Shown piece after piece: positions 41,954 through 50,147 of a stretch of 64,000 nt of DNA; the stretch's first letter is position 1, and every line of letters starts with the position of its first letter. The DNA comes from SZUA-448 sp964602475 (GTDB lineage: Bacteria > Bacillota > Clostridia > Lachnospirales > Lachnospiraceae): contig CAZRRN010000009.1 of the NCBI GenBank assembly GCA_964602475.1, positions 1-64,000 of the forward strand. Reading direction: 5' to 3'. The notes under the pieces are model-generated. The model was not told the origin of the DNA. It made no database searches and saw nothing but the letters and a program-made list of their open reading frames with translations. A program made the translations under genes and the position numbers.

Positions 41954-43705
41954 TTACTCGACCTCCATAATGATCGGAAGGATCATCGGATTCCGTTTCA
42001 TCTTCTTCCACAGATAATCACCGAGAGAATCGCGGAGATCGTTTTTAATCTTCATCCAGTCCGGATTCGCTTTTGTCAGATCTCGTTCTACCACACTGCT
42101 CGCAATTTCATGCGCTTCCTCCATCAGATCCTCGGATTCTCTGACATAGACAAATCCTCTTGATACAATTTCGGGGCCGGCAAGCAGCTGGTTAGTGTAT
42201 TTTTCAAGTGTCAGCACTACGATAATCAGTCCGTTTTCCGACAACAGCTGCCGGTCACGAAGAACAATATTACCGACATCACCGACACCCAGCCCGTCAA
42301 CTAAAATCTCCTGCAGAGGAATACTGTCAACGACCTTTGCAGAATCCTGAGTCAGTTCCAGCACATCACCGGAGGACAGAATAAAAATGTTCTCTTTGCT
42401 GATTCCCATTCCCTCTGCAAGTTCTGCATGCGCAATCAGATGACGGTATTCACCGTGTACCGGAATCGAGTATTTCGGCTTAATCATGGAATACATCAGC
42501 TTGATTTCCTCCTGGCAGGCATGCCCGGACACATGGGTGTCCTGAAAAATAACCTTGGCGCCCTTCATGGAAAGCTCGTTAATTACCTTAGAAACACTCT
42601 TTTCATTTCCAGGAATCGGTGTGGAGCTTAAGATTACCGTATCGCCGGGCTTGATGGATACTTTTTTATGCAGGGACGCAGCCATACGCGATAATGCCGC
42701 CATTGCCTCTCCCTGGCTTCCTGTAGTAATCAGCACCAGCTTCTCATCCGGATAATTCTTCATCTGCTCAATATCAATCAGTATATTGTCCGGAAATGAT
42801 ATATAGCCAAGTTCGGAAGCTGTCGTCATGATATTAACCATGCTTCTTCCTTCGATTACAACCTTCCGTCCGTATTTTGTTGCAGAATTAATAATCTGCT
42901 GTACTCGGTCAACGTTGGAGGCAAAGGTTGCAACAATAATCCGGTGCATGGTATTCTCCGCAAAGATATTGTCAAAGGTCCGACCTACGGTTCGTTCCGA
43001 CATGGTAAAGCCGGGACGCAGCACATTGGTGCTGTCACACATCAGAGCAAGTACTCCCTTTCGTCCGATTTCGCCAAGCCGCTGCAGATCGATGGTATCT
43101 CCGAACACCGGTGTAAAATCAACCTTAAAATCTCCGGTATGGACAATCGTTCCGACCGGAGTGTAGATTGCGAATGCTGCGGCATCTGCAATGCTGTGAT
43201 TTACACGGATAAATTCGATTCGAAAGCACCCAAGATTGATCATCTGACCATACCGGATAACCTTCCGCTTCGTCGTCTTCATCAGATTGTGTTCTTTTAA
43301 TTTATTCTCAATAATTCCAAGCGTCAGCTTGGTTGCATAAATCGGTACCGGTACATCCTTCAGTACATAGGGCAGTGCTCCGATATGATCCTCATGACCG
43401 TGCGTAATAATGAACCCCTTCACTTTATTCAGGTTCTCCTTCAGATAGGTCACGTCCGGAATTACAAGATCGATTCCGAGCATTTCATCCTGAGGAAATG
43501 CCAGTCCGCAGTCCACCACAATGATGCTGTCTTCATACTCAAATGCCGTAATGTTCATGCCGATCTGCTCAAGCCCTCCGAGCGGTATGATCCGCAGTCC
43601 GTGCTTTTTTGATCCGGCATTTACGGCATCCACAGAAAACATGGATTCCTGTACATATTCGGCAGCTCCCATGTCTTTCTCTGATTTACTTTTTTTTCTA
43701 CTCAA
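41954..43705 (-). CDS. rnj: Ribonuclease J
   Basis: A 583-residue metallo-beta-lactamase/beta-CASP RNase with 5'-exonuclease and endonuclease activity in mRNA decay. Landmarks are LRIIPLGGLEQIGMNI, TDGHED-type motif GHEDHIGALPY, HTGDFKVDFTP, MCDSTNV, beta-CASP elements VTTGSQGEAMAALSR and the C-terminal IPVHGEYRHL. I start at TTG 43705, seven bases after CGGAGGTG, rather than the upstream ATG at 43798, which has no site and gives an atypical basic extension. It belongs to the conserved ireB-ruvX-DUF1292-rnj order. Confidence 0.93.
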   Translation of the reverse strand: MSRKKSKSEKDMGAAEYVQESMFSVDAVNAGSKKHGLRIIPLGGLEQIGMNITAFEYEDSIIVVDCGLAFPQDEMLGIDLVIPDVTYLKENLNKVKGFIITHGHEDHIGALPYVLKDVPVPIYATKLTLGIIENKLKEHNLMKTTKRKVIRYGQMINLGCFRIEFIRVNHSIADAAAFAIYTPVGTIVHTGDFKVDFTPVFGDTIDLQRLGEIGRKGVLALMCDSTNVLRPGFTMSERTVGRTFDNIFAENTMHRIIVATFASNVDRVQQIINSATKYGRKVVIEGRSMVNIMTTASELGYISFPDNILIDIEQMKNYPDEKLVLITTGSQGEAMAALSRMAASLHKKVSIKPGDTVILSSTPIPGNEKSVSKVINELSMKGAKVIFQDTHVSGHACQEEIKLMYSMIKPKYSIPVHGEYRHLIAHAELAEGMGISKENIFILSSGDVLELTQDSAKVVDSIPLQEILVDGLGVGDVGNIVLRDRQLLSENGLIIVVLTLEKYTNQLLAGPEIVSRGFVYVRESEDLMEEAHEIASSVVERDLTKANPDWMKIKNDLRDSLGDYLWKKMKRNPMILPIIMEVE

Positions 43706-43845
43706 ATTACACCTCCGTTTTATTTCAGAAAATGTCGGATAAGTCAGATCTGCTTCGTTACGGTTTCTCCGCAGCGAAACAAGCCTGAATCTGCTCATTT
43801 TCCGTTGTTATATCAGACTTCTCCGATAAGAGAAATCATTTTATT

Positions 43846-43938
43846 CTCATTTCTTCGCGGTTTTTTTGCATAACAGACTTTGTGTCAAGTACCGCGCAGG
43901 CACAAATCTGTATGTGAAAGGATCATCTTTCACACTAT
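43846..43938 (-). repeat. Dispersed structured repeat, copy D
   Basis: Begins at the stop codon of the DUF1292 gene (read leftward) and ends AAGAAATGAGAATAAAATG. One arm of the pseudoknot is altered (CCGCGAAG) and the encoded frame ends in TGA. It sits about 140 bases ahead of the RNase J start, so it is part of that leader but does not supply its ribosome binding site. Confidence 0.85.
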
Positions 43939-44216
43939 TCTTCGATCAGTTCATCCTCTTCATCCAGAAGCTCCGAGAATATTCCTGCAACTGCCGAAAG
44001 TTCTTTCTCATCTACGACAAAACTGTAAACGGCTTCTTCCGCACCCGGTGCCGAACTGTCCTTCATAATCATGACTTCGGCTTCTTCCTTATCTTCCTCA
44101 TCTTCAGCGCATACAAGGAGATATCCCGTTCCGTTCAGAATTGTCTGTTCCAGGATACACAACCGTATCTGTTCATTATCATCTGTTGTAAAAACTACAA
44201 TATTATCCTTGTCCAC
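43935..44216 (-). CDS. DUF1292 family protein (YrzB-like)
   Basis: A 93-residue acidic protein starting MDKDNIVVFTTDDNEQIRL, with a strand-rich core (YLLVCAEDEEDKEEAEVMIM) and an acidic tail (LLDEEDELIEE). It matches the DUF1292/YrzB family, found between ruvX and RNase J in many Firmicutes. Function is unknown. It follows ruvX by three bases. Confidence 0.88.
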   Translation of the reverse strand: MDKDNIVVFTTDDNEQIRLCILEQTILNGTGYLLVCAEDEEDKEEAEVMIMKDSSAPGAEEAVYSFVVDEKELSAVAGIFSELLDEEDELIEE

Positions 44217-44219
44217 CTG

Positions 44220-44690
44220 TTACTCCGCCTGTTCTCCGTTCAAATCTGAGTTTGTTTTCATCGTTTTCTGTATGGACAGAAAATCAAGATAATTCTGCAG
44301 GATCAATACTGCTGCAAGCTTATCCACGACCTGTGCTTTCTTCTTGTAGTGCATTCCTGCTTCATCTAACACCCTGTGTGCTGCAACGGTCGTCAGCCGT
44401 TCATCCCACAGAATCACTTCCAGTCCGGTACGGCGCCTTAGATTCTCCGCGAATTCCTCCGAGGCTTCCGCCCGCACTCCGATTGTATTATTCATATTCT
44501 TCGGGTAACCGACTACGATCCTGTTCACCTTATATTCTGCTGCCAGTTCCTCAATGCGCGCATAGGTTCTCCGGAGCTTATTCTCCTGTTCCCTGCGTAT
44601 TACCTCCAGTCCCTGAGCTGTAATCAGCAGTTCATCGCTGACTGCCACCCCCACGGTTACACTTCCGTAGTCGAGTCCCATAATTCTCAT
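44220..44690 (-). CDS. ruvX: Putative pre-16S rRNA nuclease / Holliday junction resolvase YqgF
   Basis: A 156-residue RNase H-fold protein with MRIMGLDYGSVTVGVAVSD, VVGYPKNMNNTIG and the catalytic DERLTTVAAHR ... VVDKLAAVLILQNYL. YqgF proteins process the 5' end of 16S rRNA or resolve recombination intermediates. The start overlaps the ireB stop (ATGA). Conserved order ireB-ruvX-DUF1292. Confidence 0.93.
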   Translation of the reverse strand: MRIMGLDYGSVTVGVAVSDELLITAQGLEVIRREQENKLRRTYARIEELAAEYKVNRIVVGYPKNMNNTIGVRAEASEEFAENLRRRTGLEVILWDERLTTVAAHRVLDEAGMHYKKKAQVVDKLAAVLILQNYLDFLSIQKTMKTNSDLNGEQAE

Positions 44691-44947
44691 TTTAAATGTA
44701 CCTCGATATAATTTCTCATCAGTTCCTCCAGAAGCTCGTCACGTTCTACCTTCATAATCAGACTTCTGGCACTTCTATGACTGGTAATATACGTCGGATC
44801 TCCTGACATGATATATCCGACAATCTGGTTAACCGGATTATACCCCTTCTCCGTCAATGCAAGATAAACGGTATCAAGAATCTCCTGTACAACCGGCTTG
44901 GGCTCCTTCTGCACTGTAAAATACTGAGTATGTGTTGTCTCCTGCAT
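44687..44947 (-). CDS. ireB: IreB family regulatory protein (DUF965)
   Basis: An 86-residue protein with VVQEILDTVYLALTEKGYNPVNQIVGYIMSGDPTYITSH as landmarks (for example NQIVGYIMSGDP), the hallmark of IreB, a target of the PASTA kinase IreK/PrkC in enterococci. The start is ATG 44947 after GAGAGGGTTGAAT. First gene of the block leading through ruvX toward RNase J. Confidence 0.93.
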   Translation of the reverse strand: MQETTHTQYFTVQKEPKPVVQEILDTVYLALTEKGYNPVNQIVGYIMSGDPTYITSHRSARSLIMKVERDELLEELMRNYIEVHLK

Positions 44948-45024
44948 ATTCAACCCTCTCTTCTCACGATATAAATATAAACCTTATACAACAGTTTAAT
45001 ATAAATCCCTGTAAATAGCAAATA

Positions 45025-46380
45025 CTATTTCAGAAACAATGCGGTTTCATCTGCAAATACCCCTACAGTTCCGGTAAACAGACTGTTCTCCAGGACTTCC
45101 TCCTTCGTATAAAACTTAACATAACGTTTACTATGTCCGGTCCGGTATTGAATTCCGTTTTTTATCTCCAGATCTTCCGTCAGAATCTCCTCCTGTTCTC
45201 CGATGAACTGTTTCAGATAATCAGCTCTCATCCGACGATCAAGCTCCAGCAGCTGTTCGCTTCGCTCTGCTTTGATCTGCTCCGGCACCTGATTTGAAAA
45301 ATGCTCCGCTTGTGTTCCTTTTCGTACGGAATACCGGAAAATGTGCATCTGCGCAAATTGTATCCTTTCAAGAAACCGGCAGGTTTCATCAAATTCCTCC
45401 TGTGTTTCGCCCGGAAAGCCGACAATGACATCGGTTGTAACCGCCGGCAGCCGGAATGCTTTTTTTAGGATTTGACAGGCTTCTTCGTATTCCTTTGTGT
45501 TGTACTTTCTGTTCATTCTCCGCAGCGTTTCATCACAGCCGCTCTGCAGGGACAGATGAAAATGCGGGCATAGCTTTTCCGCTTTAGCCAAAGTGTTGAC
45601 AAATTCTTCGGTAATAATTCTCGGTTCCAATGAGCCAAGGCGGATTCTCTGAAGCTCTTCGATTTCGTTCAGCTGTAATATAAGCTTCGCCAGCGCGGTT
45701 CCGTCAAAATGCTTACCTGCCGGAGCTCCTTCTTGATTACGTTCTGCTCCGTAAGAGGACAGATGAATGCCGGTCAACACGATTTCCCGGTAGCCTGCTG
45801 CTGCAAGACAATTCACCTCCTGCAAAATATCATCTTCCTCCCTGCTTCGTATTCGTCCGCGTACATAAGGAATAATGCAGTAGCTGCAAAACTGGTTACA
45901 GCCGTCCTGTATCTTGATATATGCTCTTGTTTTCTCATTGACCTCATTGATCTTTAGCTTCTCATATCCGATGTTCTTCGCAAGTTCTTCTATCTCTCCG
46001 TTCGAACCGCCCTTCAATGCCTCTGCCACAATTGCTGCAGCTTCACCCTTGTGATTATTTCCGATTACCACATCAACTGCACTGTCCTCGAGCAGAGAGT
46101 TTCCCGCTTCCTGTGCATAACAGCCCGCGGCGACCACCAGTGCCTTCGGATTCATTTTTTTAGCACGGTGGAGCATCTGTCTGGATTTCCGGTCTGCAAT
46201 TCCCGTGACGGTACAGGTGTTGACTATATATATATCAGCACCTTCGTCAAAGCTGACAATTTCGGCGCCTGCTTCGCGAAAGCTTTGGATCATGGCTTGT
46301 GTTTCATAAGAATTAACCTTACATCCCAGCGTCAGAAATGCTGTTCTGATGCCATTCAGGTTTTGTTCGCTTTGTGACAT
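45025..46380 (-). CDS. mtaB: tRNA t6A37 methylthiotransferase MtaB
   Basis: A 451-residue radical SAM methylthiotransferase converting t6A37 of tRNA to ms2t6A. N-terminal UPF0004 cluster cysteines are in TLGCKVNSYE, IVNTCTVT and AAGCYAQ; the radical SAM motif is DGCNQFCSYCIIPYVRG; the C-terminal TRAM-like domain ends near TGHSKRYVKFYT. The ATG at 46380 lies six bases after GGAGG. It is a stand-alone gene read away from the HPr-like gene. Confidence 0.93.
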   Translation of the reverse strand: MSQSEQNLNGIRTAFLTLGCKVNSYETQAMIQSFREAGAEIVSFDEGADIYIVNTCTVTGIADRKSRQMLHRAKKMNPKALVVAAGCYAQEAGNSLLEDSAVDVVIGNNHKGEAAAIVAEALKGGSNGEIEELAKNIGYEKLKINEVNEKTRAYIKIQDGCNQFCSYCIIPYVRGRIRSREEDDILQEVNCLAAAGYREIVLTGIHLSSYGAERNQEGAPAGKHFDGTALAKLILQLNEIEELQRIRLGSLEPRIITEEFVNTLAKAEKLCPHFHLSLQSGCDETLRRMNRKYNTKEYEEACQILKKAFRLPAVTTDVIVGFPGETQEEFDETCRFLERIQFAQMHIFRYSVRKGTQAEHFSNQVPEQIKAERSEQLLELDRRMRADYLKQFIGEQEEILTEDLEIKNGIQYRTGHSKRYVKFYTKEEVLENSLFTGTVGVFADETALFLK

Positions 46381-46431
46381 ATTCATCCTCCGGATTGAAG
46401 TATGTTTCTTGATTTTCAGCAACTTTGCATA

Positions 46432-46460
46432 TTGACATTTGCTGGGAGAGCCGTTACTAT
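46432..46460 (+). promoter_or_regulatory. Sigma-A promoter of the HPr-like gene
   Basis: TTGACA (46432-46437), 17-base spacer, TACTAT (46455-46460). The transcript would begin about 45 bases before repeat copy E, so the repeat lies fully inside the 5' untranslated region. Confidence 0.8.
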
Positions 46461-46515
46461 ATCTGTAGATGTTCTGCAGTTATTTTTGCATTACAATCAT
46501 ACGTTTAAGCAAGAT

Positions 46516-46609
46516 AGTGTGAAAGATGAACCTTTCACACGCAGATTTGTGTCTGCGCGGTGCTCGACACAAAGTCTGTTATGCGCAAAAAGCCGCGCAG
46601 AAATGGAGG
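46516..46609 (+). repeat. Dispersed structured repeat, copy E
   Basis: The best preserved copy: GTGTGAAAG/CTTTCACAC hairpin, CAGATTTGTG/CACAAAGTCTG stem and perfect CTGCGCGG/CCGCGCAG complement. Ends AAATGGAGG, five bases from the start codon of the HPr-like gene. Confidence 0.92.
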
Positions 46610-46614
46610 ATACT

Positions 46615-46845
46615 ATGAAAACAGTAAAGATTTCATTAAACTCAATCGACAAAGTAAAGTCTTTTGTGAATGACATCACAAAGTTTGATACCGATTTTGA
46701 TCTGGTATCCGGCAGATATGTAATCGATGCAAAGTCAATTATGGGTATTTTCAGTCTTGATTTATCAAAATCTATTGATTTGAATATTCACGGAGAGGAA
46801 GATATCGATGAGATTCTTGCCGCACTGAAGAAGTACGAGGCATAA
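46615..46845 (+). CDS. HPr-like protein without the phosphorylated histidine
   Basis: A 76-residue protein with the HPr fold pattern: MKTVKISLNSIDKVKSFVND, RYVIDAKSIMGIFSLDLSK and a C-terminal helix DIDEILAALKKY. The active-site segment around His15 of PTS HPr (GLHARPA) is replaced; no histidine lies near it. It therefore probably cannot act in PTS phosphotransfer and may be regulatory. The true start is ATG 46615 behind repeat copy E; the longer frame from 46402 translates the repeat. Confidence 0.75.
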   Translation: MKTVKISLNSIDKVKSFVNDITKFDTDFDLVSGRYVIDAKSIMGIFSLDLSKSIDLNIHGEEDIDEILAALKKYEA

Positions 46846-46861
46846 TTCATTCGTTATGTCC

Positions 46862-46892
46862 GGGCGTGCAGTAAAACTGCACGCCCTTTCTT
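46862..46892 (+). terminator. Rho-independent terminator of the HPr-like gene
   Basis: GGGCGTGCAG (46862-46871) and CTGCACGCCC (46877-46886), loop TAAAA, then TTTCTTT. Confidence 0.92.
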
Positions 46893-46919
46893 TATACAGA
46901 GCAGCTACAGCTGCCGTAA

Positions 46920-48101
46920 TTATTCCTTTACCTGAACTACCTCAACCGTAGAAAGTGCCCGTTCCAGCATTTCGTCAATCTTCCCGGCAAGCTTTGTCTC
47001 GGAACGTTCAATCACCGAAAGAATCGGTTTCGTTACCGGATGCTTTGCAACAAAGATTGTACAGCAGTCCTCATATGGAAGAATTGAGGTCTCATATGTC
47101 CCGATTCTCTGGGAAATGGTAACGATATCCTGTTTGTCAAATCCAATCAGCGGACGGTATACCGGCAGCGTACAGACCGCATTGGTCGCCATCAGGCTCT
47201 GCATGGTCTGACTGGCTACCTGACCGATGCTTTCCCCGGTAATCAATGCAAGGCAGGAGTCTTTTTGTGCAAGCTGTTCTGCAATCTTCATCATATATCG
47301 TCTCATAATAATGGTCAGCTCTTCGTGCGGACAGGTTTCATAAATATAAAGCTGTATTTCTGTAAAATTAACGATGTTCAGCCGGATCGGTCCGGTATAG
47401 ACAGAAATCAGTTTTGCAAGATCAACCACCTTTTGCTTTGCACGATCCCCGGTATACGGCGGTGCATGAAAATAGGTTGCTTCGAGAGAGACCCCTCGTT
47501 TAGAAACCATCCAGCCCGCCACCGGACTGTCAATTCCTCCGGAAAGCAGGAGCATGGCTTTTCCGTTCGAGCCGACCGGCATTCCGCCCGGTCCTGGAAT
47601 TACTTCCGAATAGACGTAGCCCTGGCTTCGTACCTCCACGGTAATCCGGACCTCCGGTTCATGGACATCGACCTTCAGCTGTGGGAAACAGTCCAGAAGG
47701 TAAGCTCCCATCTCAATACAAATCTTTGGAGATTCCATCGGATACTGTTTGTCAGCACGCTTTGCTTCGACCTTGAAGGTAAAGCTCCTGCCCTGATAGC
47801 AGTTTCTGACATAATCCGCTACACCCTTTTTCAGACCTTCCCATTCAATTGTTTCAATCACAACAACCGGACAGATTCCGGCAATACCAAATACTGTCTT
47901 AAGCGTCTCAACGGTGTCTTCATAGTCATATCCTTCGGGACACTCCACAAATACACGCCCCTGTTCCTTTGATACCTCATAGCCCGGCATCAGCGTATTA
48001 AGCTTCCTGCGGATATTATCCTTCAGCATGTTCTCAAATATATACCGGTTCTTTCCTTTAATCCCGATTTCACAGTATTTCACAAGAAATGCCTTGTACA
48101 T
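46920..48101 (-). CDS. thiI: tRNA 4-thiouridine synthase ThiI
   Basis: A 393-residue enzyme that adenylates and thiolates U8 of tRNA. It has an N-terminal ferredoxin-like and THUMP region (VKYCEIGIKGKNRYIFE, CFPQLKVDVHEPEV), then the PP-loop AMLLLSGGIDSPVAGWM. The rhodanese extension of the enteric protein is absent, as in most Firmicutes. ATG 48101 follows ATGGAGTATATT; the frame start at 48122 is less likely. The sulfur-donor cysteine desulfurase lies directly upstream, 31 bases away. Confidence 0.94.
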   Translation of the reverse strand: MYKAFLVKYCEIGIKGKNRYIFENMLKDNIRRKLNTLMPGYEVSKEQGRVFVECPEGYDYEDTVETLKTVFGIAGICPVVVIETIEWEGLKKGVADYVRNCYQGRSFTFKVEAKRADKQYPMESPKICIEMGAYLLDCFPQLKVDVHEPEVRITVEVRSQGYVYSEVIPGPGGMPVGSNGKAMLLLSGGIDSPVAGWMVSKRGVSLEATYFHAPPYTGDRAKQKVVDLAKLISVYTGPIRLNIVNFTEIQLYIYETCPHEELTIIMRRYMMKIAEQLAQKDSCLALITGESIGQVASQTMQSLMATNAVCTLPVYRPLIGFDKQDIVTISQRIGTYETSILPYEDCCTIFVAKHPVTKPILSVIERSETKLAGKIDEMLERALSTVEVVQVKE

Positions 48102-48132
48102 AATATACTCCATTCTGTTCATTGTTTACATT

Positions 48133-49302
48133 CTAGCGCTGCTTTGCACCGGTTTTTCGCAGCTGTAAAAGCAGCTTTTCCAGCACATCAGCGGCATAAT
48201 CAATTTCTTCCTCCGTGGTCTCATCCGAAAAGCTGAACCGCAGGGTGGAATCAAGGAGTTCTTCCGGCACACCGATTGCTTTCAGTGTTCCGCTTAATGC
48301 CGGATGATTGGAAGAACACGCAGAGCCGGAGGACACATAGACACCATAATCCTCCAGTGCATGCAACAGCACCTCGCTTCGAACGCCGCGGAAGCTTAAG
48401 CTTACAATATGCGGTGCCGTAGAACGTAAGTTTCCTTCCGGTACCGCATTCACGGTAACGTCTTCCATGGCGGCCGCACGTCTGATCAGCTGTTCCTTAC
48501 AACGGTACATTGTTTCGGTCGCTGCTGCCATGTTCCGGCAGCTTTCAAAGACGGCAGCTCCAAAGCCTGCAATTGCAGGAACATTTTCCGTACCGGAACG
48601 CATGTCATGCTGCTGCCCTCCTCCGTAAATAATCGGTTTGATTTTCACGGTATCCCGAACATAAAGCGCCCCGCTTCCCTTCGGTGCATGGATTTTATGT
48701 CCGCTGACCGAAAGCAGGTCGATTCCTTCTCTCTTCGGTATCAGCTTATACTTTCCGAAAGCCTGAATTGCATCTACATGAAGCAGGATTCCCGGATTTC
48801 TTTCTTTGATTGCTTTTGAGATCTCAGAAATGTTCTGTACTGCACCGACTTCATTATTAACATACATCACAGAGACAAGAATGGTCTCCGGGCAGATTGC
48901 AGAAAGCAGCTCCTGCAGCTTTACATGTCCCATGGAATCCACCGGTACATAGGTAATACGAAACCCAAGACTGCTTAAAAACTGCAACGGCTGATATACT
49001 GAAGCATGTTCAAAGCAGGTGGCAATCAGATGCATTCCCGTTCTTCTGTTAGCCAGTGCCGACCCAATCAGTGCCAGATTGTTGGATTCCGTACCCCCTG
49101 AGGTTAGAATTATTTCCTTACCAAGTGCTTTCCATTCTTTCGCAAGAATCTCAGTCGTCGTGCGGATATATTGTTCCGCTTCCAATCCCTTGCGATGCTT
49201 GGAAGAAGGATTCCCGTAGTTCTGTTCAAGCGCCTCTCTCATCCGGTCAAGCGCTGCCCGGCTCGGTCTTGTTGTTGCCGCATTGTCAAGATATGCTTCC
49301 AT
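48133..49302 (-). CDS. Cysteine desulfurase paired with ThiI (NifZ/IscS-like)
   Basis: A 389-residue PLP enzyme: YLDNAATTRPS, TSGGTESNNLAL, HVDAIQAFGKY, PLP lysine in SVSGHKIHAPKGSGALY and the sulfur-carrying cysteine in SSGSACSSNHP. In Bacillus a dedicated desulfurase (NifZ) is encoded next to thiI for tRNA thiolation, and the arrangement is the same here. ATG 49302 follows GTGGGAACCT. Upstream codons in the frame are not supported by a site. Confidence 0.92.
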   Translation of the reverse strand: MEAYLDNAATTRPSRAALDRMREALEQNYGNPSSKHRKGLEAEQYIRTTTEILAKEWKALGKEIILTSGGTESNNLALIGSALANRRTGMHLIATCFEHASVYQPLQFLSSLGFRITYVPVDSMGHVKLQELLSAICPETILVSVMYVNNEVGAVQNISEISKAIKERNPGILLHVDAIQAFGKYKLIPKREGIDLLSVSGHKIHAPKGSGALYVRDTVKIKPIIYGGGQQHDMRSGTENVPAIAGFGAAVFESCRNMAAATETMYRCKEQLIRRAAAMEDVTVNAVPEGNLRSTAPHIVSLSFRGVRSEVLLHALEDYGVYVSSGSACSSNHPALSGTLKAIGVPEELLDSTLRFSFSDETTEEEIDYAADVLEKLLLQLRKTGAKQR

Positions 49303-49409
49303 AGGTTCCCACATTTCTGAGCGATAATTACAGCTTATCACCGTTGTATCCGGCTTCGCCCGGACCCGGTCACCGGTACATCTATACTTTGGCAAAGGTT
49401 CACGCCGGT

Positions 49410-50144
49410 CTATTCTTCCATTTCAAACATAATAACCGACAGGATACAGAGTCCTGCCGTTTCGGTTCTTAAAATTCTTCTGCCCAGTGTAATCGGATGT
49501 GCGCCAAAAGTAACTGCCTCAGTAATTTCGTCCTGTTCAAATCCACCCTCCGGACCGATAAAAATTCCTACACTCTTTTTTCCGTGCAGCTCTTTGATTC
49601 GCTGTCTTGTTTCTTCCATTCCCTCCGCAAGTTCAAAGGGAATCAGAATCTCCTCAAGTGAAGCTGCTTGTTTCAGAGCCTCAGTAAACTTGACAGGAAT
49701 CGCCACCCTCGGAACAACACCTCGTCCACATTGTTTTGCGGCAGCTTCTGCAATCGACTGCCAGCGTTCCAGCCTCTTTTCTTCCTTCTTATCAGTCAAC
49801 TGGACGACCGTACGTCTGGTAATAACAGGAATTATCTCACTGACTCCAAGCTCCACAGCCTTCTGGATAATCAGTTCCATTTTGTCTTTTTTGGGCAATC
49901 CCTGAAACAACAACAGACGGACGCCGAGCTCCGACTCCGTCTTTTTGGTCTCATGTATATCGGCAAGGACTTCTTCGGTTATCTTTGCTATCATACACCG
50001 ATACTCCCTGCCTTGTCCATCGGAAATTATAATTTCATCACCCGGTTTCATTCGAAGAACATTTTTGATATGATTTACATCCCCTCCGGTGATTCTGATT
50101 GTTGTCTCTCCGACAGCCTCCTTCTCAACATAAAAATGATACAC
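49410..50144 (-). CDS. rsmE: 16S rRNA m3U1498 methyltransferase
   Basis: A 244-residue SPOUT methyltransferase. N-terminal PUA-like part (MYHFYVEKEA ... GGDVNHIKNVLRMKPGD), C-terminal knot with LFQGLPKKDKMELIIQKAVELGV, IGPEGGFEQDE and LGRRILRTETA. It methylates U1498 in the small ribosomal subunit. It sits three bases behind prmA, the usual clostridial pairing. Confidence 0.95.
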   Translation of the reverse strand: MYHFYVEKEAVGETTIRITGGDVNHIKNVLRMKPGDEIIISDGQGREYRCMIAKITEEVLADIHETKKTESELGVRLLLFQGLPKKDKMELIIQKAVELGVSEIIPVITRRTVVQLTDKKEEKRLERWQSIAEAAAKQCGRGVVPRVAIPVKFTEALKQAASLEEILIPFELAEGMEETRQRIKELHGKKSVGIFIGPEGGFEQDEITEAVTFGAHPITLGRRILRTETAGLCILSVIMFEMEE

Positions 50145-50147
50145 GTT

